Source: Flavobacterium johnsoniae UW101
GTDB taxonomy: Bacteria; Bacteroidota; Bacteroidia; Flavobacteriales; Flavobacteriaceae
Reading direction: 5' to 3'
Length of the DNA stretch: 64,000 bases
Assembly: GCF_000016645.1 (NCBI RefSeq)
Contig: NC_009441.1
Location: 3,100,001-3,164,000 of the forward strand
Of this stretch, positions 53,952-63,105 are shown in pieces. The position numbers were made by a program, and so were the translations under genes. Within the stretch, counting starts at the first letter, position 1; every line of letters begins with the position of its first letter. The notes under the pieces were generated by a model. It was not told where the DNA came from. It did no database searches and saw nothing but the letters and a program-made list of their open reading frames with translations.

Positions 53952-54044
53952 ATGCGCATCAAAGAAAAAACTGCAATTCTTTCATTTTTTTACTTTAGTA
54001 TTGTATTTATTTCAAGTGCAATTATTGGATTATCAGTGATTTAG
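53952..54044 (+). CDS. Possible 30-aa single-helix membrane peptide
   Basis: ATG to TAG, MRIKEKTAILSFFYFSIVFI then SSAIIGLSVI. A basic start and one membrane helix. Two similar mini-proteins occur at 54855 and 59046, which lends some weight. It is too short to be certain. Confidence 0.35.
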   Translation: MRIKEKTAILSFFYFSIVFISSAIIGLSVI

Positions 54045-54140
54045 TACTGTGTATTTTGTAAGAGCTGTATTTTAATTTTATAACGCAGCGGGGAAAAGCT
54101 CTGTTAAATTTGAAGTTTATACAAATAAAATTTAATTATT

Positions 54141-54596
54141 ATGAAAACAGCATACTCATCCACCGTTCCTAAGGAATTAAGCAGCGGCCTGATCATTTTT
54201 GCAGGAGTTGCGCTTTTCTTTTTACTCATGGAGTTTTTGAATCTCTCCCATGTATTTTATCTGCGTTTATTAAATGTGTTTTTTATATTTTACGGCGTAA
54301 ACAGGATTTTAAACATTAACCTTGCCCAAGGACAGAACAATTTTCTTTTTAATGCGGTATCAGCCATGATTACTTCGTTTATAGGCGTAGTGCTTAGTCT
54401 TGCTGCACTTATGATCTACAGTTATGCCCGGGGAGGTGACCATTACGTTGAATCCTTGTCCTAGACCTTTATGTTCGGAGCGGAACCTTCGGTTCCCATC
54501 TATATCCTTTGTCTTTTATTTGAAGGAAGCGCCTCGTGCATTGTGGTGACACTTGTTCTGATGCTCTGCAGAAACAGCAGGTTTAGAGCCGATTAA
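54141..54596 (+). pseudogene. Membrane protein interrupted by an in-frame TAG
   Basis: The first ORF (54141-54464, 107 aa) has three membrane helices (LIIFAGVALFFLLMEFL, FYLRLLNVFFIFYGVNRIL, MITSFIGVVLSLAALMIYSY) and ends ESLS-TAG. The same frame continues for 43 codons, TFMFGAEPSVPIYILCLLFE then GSASCIVVTLVLM, a fourth helix, to TAA 54594. The family in Flavobacterium normally has this last helix in one protein of about 150 aa, so the TAG (likely from CAG) is premature. A shortened product may still be made. Confidence 0.65.
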
Positions 54597-54854
54597 ATAT
54601 TTTGTTTTCAATTTGCGGCCTTTCATTGTAACAAGGATCTTTTTCTGCACATACGGAAGGATTTAATTTGTTGATTTTTAATTATGTAAGCATTCTGTCA
54701 AAAAAAATAGGGCTTTCTTTACCAGCTGGCTATTTTATAAAACAGGAATGCAGGATGTTCCAATTATGAAAAACCTGATTTTAAAGCTGTAAGCTTTTTA
54801 AATCATGGGGCAGTATTTTTACGTTTTATTTAAAAATTATAAAATCACAGCGTA

Positions 54855-54995
54855 ATGAAACTATTTAAAAGCAATAAAAAGCACATCATCGAGCGTGCAC
54901 AGCAATCACAGAAGAGAAAAGGAGCTATAATAAATGCAATGGTCATCTCAATAGTATTCTTTATTGCCGTGCTGCTGGTTTCAGTAATAGTGTAA
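54855..54995 (+). CDS. Small single-helix membrane protein
   Basis: 46 aa. A basic, polar N-terminus (MKLFKSNKKHIIERAQQSQK) precedes one helix (AMVISIVFFIAVLLVSVIV). It lies between membrane and lipoprotein genes of the stress region. Family unknown. Confidence 0.5.
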   Translation: MKLFKSNKKHIIERAQQSQKRKGAIINAMVISIVFFIAVLLVSVIV

Positions 54996-55130
54996 CGGCG
55001 GTCTATTTAAAAAAAACATGCTGATTTTTAGATTTTACCATACAGTTTTGTAATAAAACACTGAAATTATGTAAGAATATAAGCAGGTTTTCTTCTAACT
55101 TGGGATTTCAAACTAAAAAAATATATTGTT

Positions 55131-55340
55131 ATGAAAATCAATTTTAAATCTGGGTTTGCAGTTCTGCTGGTGCTTGCAGGGCTTTCCATTTCGTGTAAAA
55201 AAAATGAGACAGTTCCTGCTGAAACCAATGATACTTATGCAGACAGCTCTGCTGTTGTGGCTGATACCATCAGTACGGTTCCAGCCGATACTGTTGGGAC
55301 CGATACCTCTAAAACCATGACTCCGCCGCCAGCAAAGTAG
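55131..55340 (+). CDS. Small Thr/Asp-rich lipoprotein
   Basis: 69 aa. Lipoprotein signal VLLVLAGLSISC (Cys22), then a low-complexity Ala/Thr/Asp/Val tail (TYADSSAVVADTISTVPADT). It resembles the lipoprotein at 60905 in layout (SCKN, TDPYADE). Probably an unstructured outer-membrane-anchored stress protein. Confidence 0.7.
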   Translation: MKINFKSGFAVLLVLAGLSISCKKNETVPAETNDTYADSSAVVADTISTVPADTVGTDTSKTMTPPPAK

Positions 55341-55375
55341 GTTCTTAATTAAAATAAATGGTGATTATTAATTCG

Positions 55376-55411
55376 AAAAGCCTGCAGAAATTATATTTCT
55401 GCAGGCTTTTT
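55376..55411. terminator. Intrinsic terminator
   Basis: AAAAGCCTGCAGAAA and TTTCTGCAGGCTTTTT flank a short loop, after the lipoprotein. Confidence 0.92.
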
Positions 55412-55448
55412 AATTTTTTCCTGTTAGCCATTGCCTTGTAAATATTTG

Positions 55449-55546
55449 TATAAGTTTCTAACCTAAGCTTTTTAGCAATTGATTTTCCTGGATTCCTATT
55501 TTATGGAAAGGCAATGCGCCACGATTTGGCCACTAAACTTAGACCG
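55449..55546 (+). repeat. Dispersed repeat family, copy D
   Basis: AAGTTTCTAACCTAAGCTTT, then TTAGCAATTGATTTTCCTGG and ATGCGCCACGATTTGGCCAC. It reads SNLSFLAIDFPGFLF. Its ends TAAGTTT/AAACTTA are inverted. A fainter relative is at about 55615-55690 (ATTCGAAACC...GAATGTGCCAAGG). The rest of 55341-55783 holds no gene. Confidence 0.55.
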
Positions 55547-55783
55547 GTGAAATATCTTTAAAAGCCGCCTTAACTTTTTGTGGCAAAATTGAAGGCAACT
55601 CCAAATCTCGAAATATTCGAAACCATATTTATTTAAACTTGATTTTGCCAAATTTAAGATTTCAAAAAGAATGTGCCAAGGTGATTGGGGGAAATTATTG
55701 AGAACGGATTAAAAAACTGTATCTGTATCCATGAAATATATATTTACGGATCTTTATCAAAAGCTTGAATAAATGCGTTTCTA

Positions 55784-56542
55784 TTAAATGATCTGCAGGT
55801 GCGGACGGATCTGCATCGTAACGATATCGCATCTTTTTGGCTGCGAGAGACAAAACAAAGTGCTCATTGCAATATCGTAAGCTTCCAGCATCTCCAGTTT
55901 CTCAACTTTCTCGTGCTGCACTTTCTTCGGATCGGTCTGCATGTCGCTTGTTACAGCGCCCGGCTCAATAAGGGAAACCTTGATCCCAAGAGGATTTAGT
56001 TCCTTGCGCAGGGAGGTGCTGAATCCACGTATGGCTGTTTTTGTGGCTACATAAATAGTACTTTCCGGTGTGTGGCTTTCGGCGCTCATAGACCCAATAT
56101 TGATGATATGTCCTGATTTCTGCTTTTTCATTCGTACAGCAGCTGCCTGGGCAAAGGCAAGATAACCGGTAATGTTTGTATCGATAACATATTTGTAATC
56201 CTCATAAGCTTCCTCTATGAGTCCCGGGGCTGCCACGGCTGCATTATTGATAAGGATGTCAATTCCACCTAGCTCAGTATCTGCTATTGCCAGTATTTTA
56301 TCAATATCCTCCTTTTTGGTAACATCGGCCGGAGTACCGTAAAGCTCGCTGTCCGGAAACTGCTTTTTTATATCTGCCACGGCTTTTTCGAAATCTTTTT
56401 GATCCCTTCCAAAAATAAGTACCCGCCCGCCAAGAGAAATCAGAACATCGGCAATTGCTTTTCCTATTCCGGTTGTTCCCCCAGTTATAACTATTTTTTT
56501 ATCCTTAATATTCTGCCCAAAGTAATTTGTTAATTTTTCCAT
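55784..56542 (-). CDS. SDR-family oxidoreductase
   Basis: 252 aa from ATG 56542 (MEKLTNYFGQNIKDKKIVIT). A classical SDR: GGTTGIGKAIADVLISLGG, NNAAVA, catalytic Ser in INIGSMSAE and Y-x-x-x-K in YVATKTAIRG. EPGAVTSDMQTDP is the usual post-active-site loop. It is an NAD(P)-dependent reductase or dehydrogenase of unknown substrate, similar to 3-ketoacyl reductase-like SDRs. Confidence 0.9.
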   Translation of the reverse strand: MEKLTNYFGQNIKDKKIVITGGTTGIGKAIADVLISLGGRVLIFGRDQKDFEKAVADIKKQFPDSELYGTPADVTKKEDIDKILAIADTELGGIDILINNAAVAAPGLIEEAYEDYKYVIDTNITGYLAFAQAAAVRMKKQKSGHIINIGSMSAESHTPESTIYVATKTAIRGFSTSLRKELNPLGIKVSLIEPGAVTSDMQTDPKKVQHEKVEKLEMLEAYDIAMSTLFCLSQPKRCDIVTMQIRPHLQII

Positions 56543-56772
56543 TATATGTTTTATAAAGTGATTATTATCTATTATGTCCGGCATAGCAAAAAGTTTTGTG
56601 CCGGGAATACTACGGTCGATGAGATGAAAATTGGTCCGCACATCTTGTATTCTCTATGTATGATATCCTATACATCCGCATTTATAAAAGAAACTTAATT
56701 GCGATCATTCTTTTTTGTTGACCCTTATGTTCATCTTTCACCTTCTGTGCCTTTAAAGTGCAGGAGAAAAAA

Positions 56773-58965
56773 TTACCACTGAATTTTAACAGTACCCTGA
56801 CCTGAAATTTTATACTCGTGTATATTCGCATTTGCTGTAAAAGGTTTCTGTGTTTGCTTATCCTGCAAGACTTTCATTTTAATGCTGCTGTTTTTAATTT
56901 TTATAATTTTCAAATTGCAGTTCAAGTCTTTATTACCATCTAATTTTATGCTGACTGTATTTCCTCTTTTACTTTGGTGAATAATGGGATAATCAACAAA
57001 AAGTAAAAACTCATCACCGATTTTGATGTACTGCCTTGGCACGACACCAAAGGCCATTCCTGCGCCATAGACTTCCTGGCCTACTTGGCCGCTTTTCTCC
57101 CAGCCGTTATATAAATCCTCAAGTGGAATCCACAGATCAGCCTGAACTTCTCCGGTTTTAACTTTTTCAGAAATCATATCTAGAGGAAGCATTGCTGGAT
57201 AATAATAGGCAATCCTGCCGACAGCATATTTTATAAACTCGGGAATTAGGGTCCTCAGCGCCGGAAGAATCTCAACATCTTCTGCCTGAACTATATATTC
57301 TGACAAGGCAGCATAGACTTCCATCTCCTCATAAGCGGCGATATAAGGCGCATCATTTAAGGGAAAAATGGAGAAGAAATTGGTATAATTTTTACCAAAT
57401 CCGTACCTGCAGTCATAAAGCTGAATGTTTTTAAATAAGCCTGTCAGGCAGGTGTAACTTAAATCGAGGTAAAGTTTTTTATTGGTAATTTTGAATAATT
57501 CCAATAAAGCGCCGGCTGCAAAAGCAGTGTTATTGGCCTGATATAGAATATTTAATCCGAGGCCTTCCAGTTTTTTTGCCGCTTTTTCTGCTTCGTGCAG
57601 GTAACGTTTTTCTTTGGTTAATTTAAAAAGCAGGAGCATTAAATGCGCATATGCCCCCGGCACATCCCTTTCCCCGCCAGCGCCAGGTGCTGTTTCTTTT
57701 TTGATTACCTCAAGGGTTTCCATGTTATAAAATACAGGCCACTCATAATTAAAATGGTGTGCCGTTCTTATAGCATATTCTATCGAGTCAAGCACTAGTT
57801 TCTCTGCAGTTTTATCGCCCCGTAAAGCAAGTCGCGCAAGATTCATCAGCGGATGATGCAGATACCAGGAATCCATCACCATTTCTGTTTTCTGCTCCTC
57901 GGACTCGTCCAGTTTGTCGACCATCGAAGGAAGCCAGCGGTTAATGCAGTTTATTTTTTCATCATAAAATGCAGGTAATCCTTTAGTTAAATCTTCACAG
58001 ATAGGCTGTTTTTCGCCGCTCCATTTTTCATATTCCTTAAAAGGAGCCAGTACAGCAAGCTGCACCATACTTTCAGGCGGGGTTTCGTAGTCGCATAAGT
58101 AGGCATTTAAATACGGCAGGCCTTGCTTTTGCGTCCAGGAACCTTTATTATTCTTTAAATCTGAAACTACTTTCTGAGCGATTTCCGGCCAATTGTGATA
58201 TTCAATTCGCGGCTGTTCAAGCAATTTATATATCGTGACCAGGTTATTTAAAAAGTGCTCGCAGATTATTGTTGTTTGTTCAAATATTTCATTATGAAGA
58301 ACGACATAGGCATTCGAGATAGTGAATGCTTTTCCCGCCGGAAGAGGCAGTTTGTCAGTTGTTGGGAGCTGAAACCCGATTTCGGGCCAGCTTCCCCCGA
58401 CCGTATTTTTTGATTCCGTTTCCGTAGCTTCACAATATTCGGATAAGGAGGTAAGGTTTTGAAAATAAAAAAACGAACCTGTCTGCGGTTTTGTAATGCT
58501 CGCAAAAAGAAGTCCTGAACGGGATCCGAACTGTTCCATGTGAATTGTTCCTGCAGTATTGGCAATATTCCCGCTTTGCGTCAGCGGAATTATATCTCGC
58601 GGCCAAAATGGCATTAGAAGAGGGACATTAGCTGTAAAGGACGTGGTGTAATGTAAAACAGGTACTTCTGCAGAGGTAAAATCAACACGAACTTCATAAG
58701 TGCCAAGTCTGGAATTGAGTACTACGATAATAGTATCCTGGTCTTCAAAAAGATTGGTAACTTCAAAACAGCTGTTCATAGCAAATGCGGCGCGAAAGGC
58801 TATTTTTCCATTATCGGGCATAACGACAACAATCCAGAGCGAATCGCCCGTATTGTAAAATTGATAAGTGTATGAAAGAATTTTTTTCTCCCAAAGGATT
58901 TCACTATTTTCAATATCTGCCTGAGCAGTTGCGCTCCATGGTGTAACTGTATGCATTTTAATCAT
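56773..58965 (-). CDS. Large cytoplasmic protein with (alpha/alpha)-barrel look, function unknown
   Basis: About 730 aa from ATG 58965 (MIKMHTVTPWSATAQ; 58956 also possible). There is no signal peptide. Residues about 30-240 are beta-rich. The middle, about 270-600, is helical with repeats of aromatic-rich turns (NYEWPVFYNMETLEVIKKET, GAYAHLMLLLFKLTKEKRYL, YGFGKNYTNFFSIFPLND), resembling six-hairpin glycosidases such as GH88/GH127-like folds. The C-terminus is beta-rich. I cannot assign a GH family or catalytic residues. Confidence 0.65.
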   Translation of the reverse strand: MIKMHTVTPWSATAQADIENSEILWEKKILSYTYQFYNTGDSLWIVVVMPDNGKIAFRAAFAMNSCFEVTNLFEDQDTIIVVLNSRLGTYEVRVDFTSAEVPVLHYTTSFTANVPLLMPFWPRDIIPLTQSGNIANTAGTIHMEQFGSRSGLLFASITKPQTGSFFYFQNLTSLSEYCEATETESKNTVGGSWPEIGFQLPTTDKLPLPAGKAFTISNAYVVLHNEIFEQTTIICEHFLNNLVTIYKLLEQPRIEYHNWPEIAQKVVSDLKNNKGSWTQKQGLPYLNAYLCDYETPPESMVQLAVLAPFKEYEKWSGEKQPICEDLTKGLPAFYDEKINCINRWLPSMVDKLDESEEQKTEMVMDSWYLHHPLMNLARLALRGDKTAEKLVLDSIEYAIRTAHHFNYEWPVFYNMETLEVIKKETAPGAGGERDVPGAYAHLMLLLFKLTKEKRYLHEAEKAAKKLEGLGLNILYQANNTAFAAGALLELFKITNKKLYLDLSYTCLTGLFKNIQLYDCRYGFGKNYTNFFSIFPLNDAPYIAAYEEMEVYAALSEYIVQAEDVEILPALRTLIPEFIKYAVGRIAYYYPAMLPLDMISEKVKTGEVQADLWIPLEDLYNGWEKSGQVGQEVYGAGMAFGVVPRQYIKIGDEFLLFVDYPIIHQSKRGNTVSIKLDGNKDLNCNLKIIKIKNSSIKMKVLQDKQTQKPFTANANIHEYKISGQGTVKIQW

Positions 58966-59022
58966 TTTTAGTTTATAAAAAGTGATATCCAGTGAATAGG
59001 GAATGACAGATTCAGCCTGCAT

Positions 59023-59558
59023 TCAGAAGCACATCAAAATTATTCTCAGTTAAATAGAACAAAACCAGTCGCCGCCGCTCCTATAGAGAGCAGAAGAAAA
59101 TAAGTTAATAGGCCGTAATTTCTAAAAAAGGCATCCATCATCCGATTGGTTTTTATCAAATTTCGGCATAACGCTCATTTTTCTTCTTACATAATTTGTA
59201 CTAGTTTTTACAAGATTTTCCAATGCCAGAGAATTAGTCATAGTAAATGATTACTCTCCTGAAATGGCTTTGGGCCAAAGCTGAGCTCCAGAAAAAGAAC
59301 TGAGACAGTAAATAAAAATTTTGTACAAGCAATTTGTAAGGATACTATGCCTATCCGGATTTCTTGCGCGTGCCAATCGCGGCCCTCTAGGCTGATTCAT
59401 TATTACAAAATTGTCTGCAGGTAACTGTACATACATGATGCGGAGCGGGAACATACCTGCACAACAGTGTTTTATCTGTAAGAATTTAAACTTATCCTGT
59501 AAAATTAATCTCTTAAATTATAGTTACTTAGCTTTCTATTAATTTTAAAAAGGACATC
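59023..59558. other. Divergent intergenic region
   Basis: It separates the 730-aa protein from the dehydrogenase. It contains the possible mini-protein at 59046-59138 and otherwise no gene; promoters for both sides are expected but I see no clean TAnnTTTG. Confidence 0.35.
59046..59138 (-). CDS. Possible 30-aa membrane peptide
   Basis: ATG to TGA on the minus strand, MDAFFRNYGLLTYFLLLSIG then AAATGFVLFN: one membrane helix. An ATG directly upstream (59141) is also usable. Comparable peptides at 53952 and 54855. Confidence 0.35.
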   Translation of the reverse strand: MDAFFRNYGLLTYFLLLSIGAAATGFVLFN

Positions 59559-60725
59559 ATGAAAGCAGCAGTTATTCACGGACCTGGTTCGGTTAAATAT
59601 GATACGGTAGAAGATCCAAAAATCATAGCACAAGATGATATTATTCTAAAAGTTACTTCCACGGCAATATGCGGATCGGATCTGCATATTTATTCGGGTG
59701 CCATGCCAACAACTCCTATGGTGCTTGGCCATGAGTTTATGGGAATCGTGGAGGAAACAGGCTCGGCTGTCACCCATCTGAAAAGAGGGGACCGCGTTGT
59801 GGTTCCTTTCCCAATTGCCTGCGGGAATTGTTTTTTCTGCAATCACGATGTTCCGGGCAACTGTGAGCACAGCAATCCCGAACATTACGGTCCTGAGGGT
59901 GGAATTGTCACAGAGAAAGGCGGGGCACTTTTCGGTTATACAGACCTCTATGGCGGGTATGACGGAGGTCAAGCACAGTATGTGCGCGTACCATATGCCA
60001 ATTACGGACCCAGGGTTGTTCCCGAAGACCTAAGTGATGAGCAGCTTCTTTTTTTAACCGATATTTTCCCAACAGGGTATACCGGGGTTGACTGGGGGGA
60101 AGTCAAGGGCGGCGAAACCGTAGCGATATTTGGTTCCGGACCTGTTGGTATCATGGCTGCTAAAAGCGCCTGGCTTAGAGGCGCGGCGCAGGTAATTGTG
60201 GTTGATACACTTCAGTTTAGACTCGATAAAGCTAAAGCTACAGCGGGCTGTACCACAATTCTATGGGAGGATGGGCCTAAAGACGTTGTTGAACAGATAC
60301 GTTCTCTTACAAACGGCCGCGGTGCTGATGTCTGCATTGACGCCGTTGGATTTGAACCGGACCGTAATTTAGGTGACCGTATTAAGGCTACCATCAATTT
60401 CGAAAAAGGATCAACAAAAGTTTTAGAAGCCTGCATGAGCGCCGTAAGGAGAAGCGGAATTGTTTCTGTTTTGGGTGTTTATCCTGTCAACTATGATAAT
60501 TTTCCCATAGGACAGTTTTTTGATAAAGGGATAATCCTAAAAGGAGGGCAGGCTCCAGCGCACAAACACATTGATAAACTTTTAGAATATGTGGTTCAGG
60601 GAAAGGTAAAGCTTGATGACATTATAACGCACAGACTGCCGTTGAGTGAGATTTCACATGCTTACGATATTTTCAAAAAACGTGAAGACGGATGTGTAAA
60701 AGTAGTACTTGATCCGTGGAAATAG
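59559..60725 (+). CDS. Zinc-dependent alcohol dehydrogenase (formaldehyde dehydrogenase-like)
   Basis: 388 aa, medium-chain dehydrogenase. Catalytic zinc: AICGSDLHIYSG (Cys38) and GHEFMGIVEETG (His/Glu). Structural zinc: CGNCFFCNHDVPGNC (four Cys). Rossmann GSGPVGIMAAKSAW. The long insert and GADVCIDAVGFEPD resemble glutathione-independent formaldehyde dehydrogenases and related stress ADHs. It oxidises an alcohol or aldehyde using NAD(P). It is a single gene in the stress region. Confidence 0.92.
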   Translation: MKAAVIHGPGSVKYDTVEDPKIIAQDDIILKVTSTAICGSDLHIYSGAMPTTPMVLGHEFMGIVEETGSAVTHLKRGDRVVVPFPIACGNCFFCNHDVPGNCEHSNPEHYGPEGGIVTEKGGALFGYTDLYGGYDGGQAQYVRVPYANYGPRVVPEDLSDEQLLFLTDIFPTGYTGVDWGEVKGGETVAIFGSGPVGIMAAKSAWLRGAAQVIVVDTLQFRLDKAKATAGCTTILWEDGPKDVVEQIRSLTNGRGADVCIDAVGFEPDRNLGDRIKATINFEKGSTKVLEACMSAVRRSGIVSVLGVYPVNYDNFPIGQFFDKGIILKGGQAPAHKHIDKLLEYVVQGKVKLDDIITHRLPLSEISHAYDIFKKREDGCVKVVLDPWK

Positions 60726-60904
60726 AAATAATTCTTCAACGCGTCATGCTTATTATATTTTAAAACCGATTGCGTTAAATATAATTATCGCTCTGGTTAT
60801 TAATTGTTTAAAGTACTAAATCTGTAAATACTTCATTTAATGATATAACGATCTCAACTTCTAAGATATTAACTTTGAGGTTATTGAAACTAAAATAGTA
60901 CATT

Positions 60905-61198
60905 ATGAAAACAATATTAAAAACTTCATTCCTTACACTGATTTTTGCCCTGGTGCTATCTTGTAAAAACAATCAGAATTCCAGCACAGATCCATACGCA
61001 GATGAAACAGATTCAACACAGGCAGCTGTTGACAGCATTGGAGCTGACTCGGATACGACCCGTACAAGTACAAGTACAAATGGAACAACCGGTGCTACCG
61101 GCGAGGGTTCGACTGGTTCTGGTTCGGATGGAACTACGCAAAAAGGGACTACAACCATAAACAAAGATTCGACATCTAACAGTAAAGGCAGTAACTAG
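60905..61198 (+). CDS. Low-complexity Ser/Thr/Gly lipoprotein
   Basis: 97 aa. Lipoprotein signal LTLIFALVLSC (Cys20), then NSSTDPYADETDSTQ and a Ser/Thr/Gly-rich tail (STNGTTGATGEGSTGSGSDG). It is probably an unstructured, outer-membrane-anchored protein. Companion of the lipoprotein at 55131. Confidence 0.7.
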   Translation: MKTILKTSFLTLIFALVLSCKNNQNSSTDPYADETDSTQAAVDSIGADSDTTRTSTSTNGTTGATGEGSTGSGSDGTTQKGTTTINKDSTSNSKGSN

Positions 61199-61229
61199 CT
61201 GCCAAGGTTGATTATTTATATTTCTTTTT

Positions 61230-61262
61230 AAACCTGCATCCTGTTTGGATGCAGGTTTTTTT
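61230..61262. terminator. Intrinsic terminator
   Basis: AAACCTGCATCC-TGTTT-GGATGCAGGTTTTTTT after the lipoprotein. The remainder of 61199-61610 shows no gene. Confidence 0.92.
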
Positions 61263-61610
61263 GTGTGCATATTCATCTATCTTTTGGAAGTTAAACGTTT
61301 AAAAAGACCGTGCATCCTTGGTGCCTGCTGCCACATTTTATGCTTCTTACAGTTTTTCTCACACATAGTAAGCGCGACGGCGGTTTCCAGCAAACTGGTT
61401 CTTCCGAATACTAGCAGCCTTTAGTGTTTTTAAGTGTAATAGATTCGAATAATTATTGGCAGCTTTTGTTTCCGATGTATTAGTTCGCATCTGTAACCTG
61501 CTGATTTATATTGCTATGAGGTTTGAATACTGTAAGATATAACGGATCATTATGTAAGGCTCTCTGTTGATGGCTTTGTACATTTGGATATAATATTAAA
61601 TTAAAAAATT

Positions 61611-62264
61611 ATGGCAACTACAGCAAAAAAAACTACGGCGGATAAAGCAAAAAGTACGGCATCCAAAAGTACGGCATCCAAAAGTACTGCATCAAGAAAT
61701 ACTGCATCAAGAAATACTGCAAAAACAGCATCTAAGAGCGCAGACCGAAAAGTAAAAGCAAAATCGACTGCTGCCGATGGACTAAGAGAACTATTTGTAG
61801 ATTCATTGAAAGATATTTACTGGGCAGAAAAAGCCCTGACTAAAGCATTGCCAAAAATGGCTAAGAACTCGACTTCCGAGAACCTGATAACTGCTATCAA
61901 CGATCATCTTAGCGTTACAGAGGAACAGGTTAAGAGACTGGAGCAGGTTTTTTCTTTAATTGGCGAGAAGGCTGCGGCCAAGAAATGCGACGCAATGGAA
62001 GGACTTATCAAGGAAGGAGAAAGCATTATGGAAGAAACCGAAGCAGGACCTGTTCGTGACGCAGGAATCATAGCAGCGTCTCAGAAAATAGAGCATTACG
62101 AGATTGCAACATACGGTACATTGGCAGCTTTTGCTACTACACTTGGCGAAGATGATGCGGTACTGCTGCTGGAGAAAACATTGGCGGAGGAAAAAGAAGC
62201 AGATACACTGCTTACCGAGGCAGCCTATAATACCATCAATTTTGATGCAAACGAGGAAGATTAG
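61611..62264 (+). CDS. DUF892 ferritin-like protein with histone-like Lys/Ala/Ser tail
   Basis: 217 aa. Residues 1-55 are a basic low-complexity tail built from the repeat STASK/NTASR; residues 56-210 are the DUF892 four-helix domain: LRELFVDSLKDIYWAEKALT, EEQVKRLEQVFSLIGEKAAA, IIAASQKIEHYEIATYGTLA and LAEEKEADTLLTEAAY. It is closely related to the protein at 48512. The tail resembles histone H1-type DNA-binding tails and could tether a ferritin-like protein to DNA, in the manner of Dps tails. That link is inference. Confidence 0.9.
   Translation: MATTAKKTTADKAKSTASKSTASKSTASRNTASRNTAKTASKSADRKVKAKSTAADGLRELFVDSLKDIYWAEKALTKALPKMAKNSTSENLITAINDHLSVTEEQVKRLEQVFSLIGEKAAAKKCDAMEGLIKEGESIMEETEAGPVRDAGIIAASQKIEHYEIATYGTLAAFATTLGEDDAVLLLEKTLAEEKEADTLLTEAAYNTINFDANEED
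61651..61725 (+). repeat. Five tandem 15-bp coding repeats
   Basis: AAAGTACGGCATCCA twice, then AAAGTACTGCATCAA, GAAATACTGCATCAA and GAAATACTGCAAAAA. Each unit encodes five residues of the basic tail, so copy number may vary between strains. Confidence 0.8.
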
Positions 62265-62298
62265 GCCCAGGTATAATATCACTAATGACGATAATATA

Positions 62299-62333
62299 AA
62301 AGTTGGCCTGTACTGTGAGTACGGGCCTTTTCT
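62299..62333. terminator. Intrinsic terminator
   Basis: GGCCTGTAC-TGTGA-GTACGGGCC followed by TTTTC, after the DUF892 gene. The gap 62334-62604 has no gene. Confidence 0.8.
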
Positions 62334-62604
62334 ATAAGCGTTACTAGTATGCAGATTACCTGAAGTTCAGATTAGGTGTTGCAGTCCGGTTAATAAATAC
62401 AAAGACAGTACCTCGCAGGTTATATAATCTACAGTTCATCGAAAGGAAGGTGAAATTTACAGTCAGGCCTGCAGTCAGCCTATATTATTTGTATTAAAAA
62501 TTTATAAGAGATAGCCAGCTGATTCAAGTTTTGGAGTACTAATTTTTTTCATATATGATATTATACTTATTTTATTATGCAACATTTAAAAATTACAAGA
62601 ATAA

Positions 62605-62838
62605 ATGAAAGATTTATTAGAAAAATTTGAAAACGATTTGAAAATACATCTCGAAAGTACTTTTGCTTCGTCCAATTAGGAAGATTCGATCAGAAAATTG
62701 CACGAAACAGAGAAGACTGTCTTTGATTACGTCGACAATTACCTTTTGGAATCTTCCCTTATCGCAAAAGATGTAGAAAGATCTGCATAGCTGGTTTTGG
62801 ACGAATTTGCTAAATCAAAGATTAAATACATCCAATAA
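62605..62838 (+). pseudogene. Small helical protein gene with two in-frame TAG codons
   Basis: A 77-codon frame from ATG to TAA has TAG at 62677 and 62788 and no frameshift. It reads MKDLLEKFENDLKIHLESTF, EDSIRKLHETEKTVFDYVDN, YLLESSLIAKDVERSA and LVLDEFAKSKIKYIQ. Both TAGs fall where Gln (CAG) would fit. Family unknown. Otherwise intact, so the mutations are recent. Confidence 0.6.
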
Positions 62839-63105
62839 CCGACGAGTAAATTTAGTTTATAAAAATTTTCGTCCTCTCTCACTATCTAGTACTGCCAGTC
62901 AGGACTCAATTCTGCCTGCCAGACCCATTTTACCCATTCCAGTCCTAATTGAATTTTCCCATCTGCTGTAAATCCTATAAGTATTAGAGCATATCTTGTA
63001 ATTGATTACAATTTATTGATAATACTTTTGGATACGCAAATCCAGATCAATATTCTCATTTTAAAGTATTTGATCAGCTATTAAGAACTAATTAATTTAC
63101 GCTAT

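Noticed and set aside
54462-62790. TAG as a recoded (pyrrolysine or Gln) codon
   Set aside because: TAG ends several normal genes here (659, 16662, 60725, 62264), so recoding would extend them; mutation is simpler.
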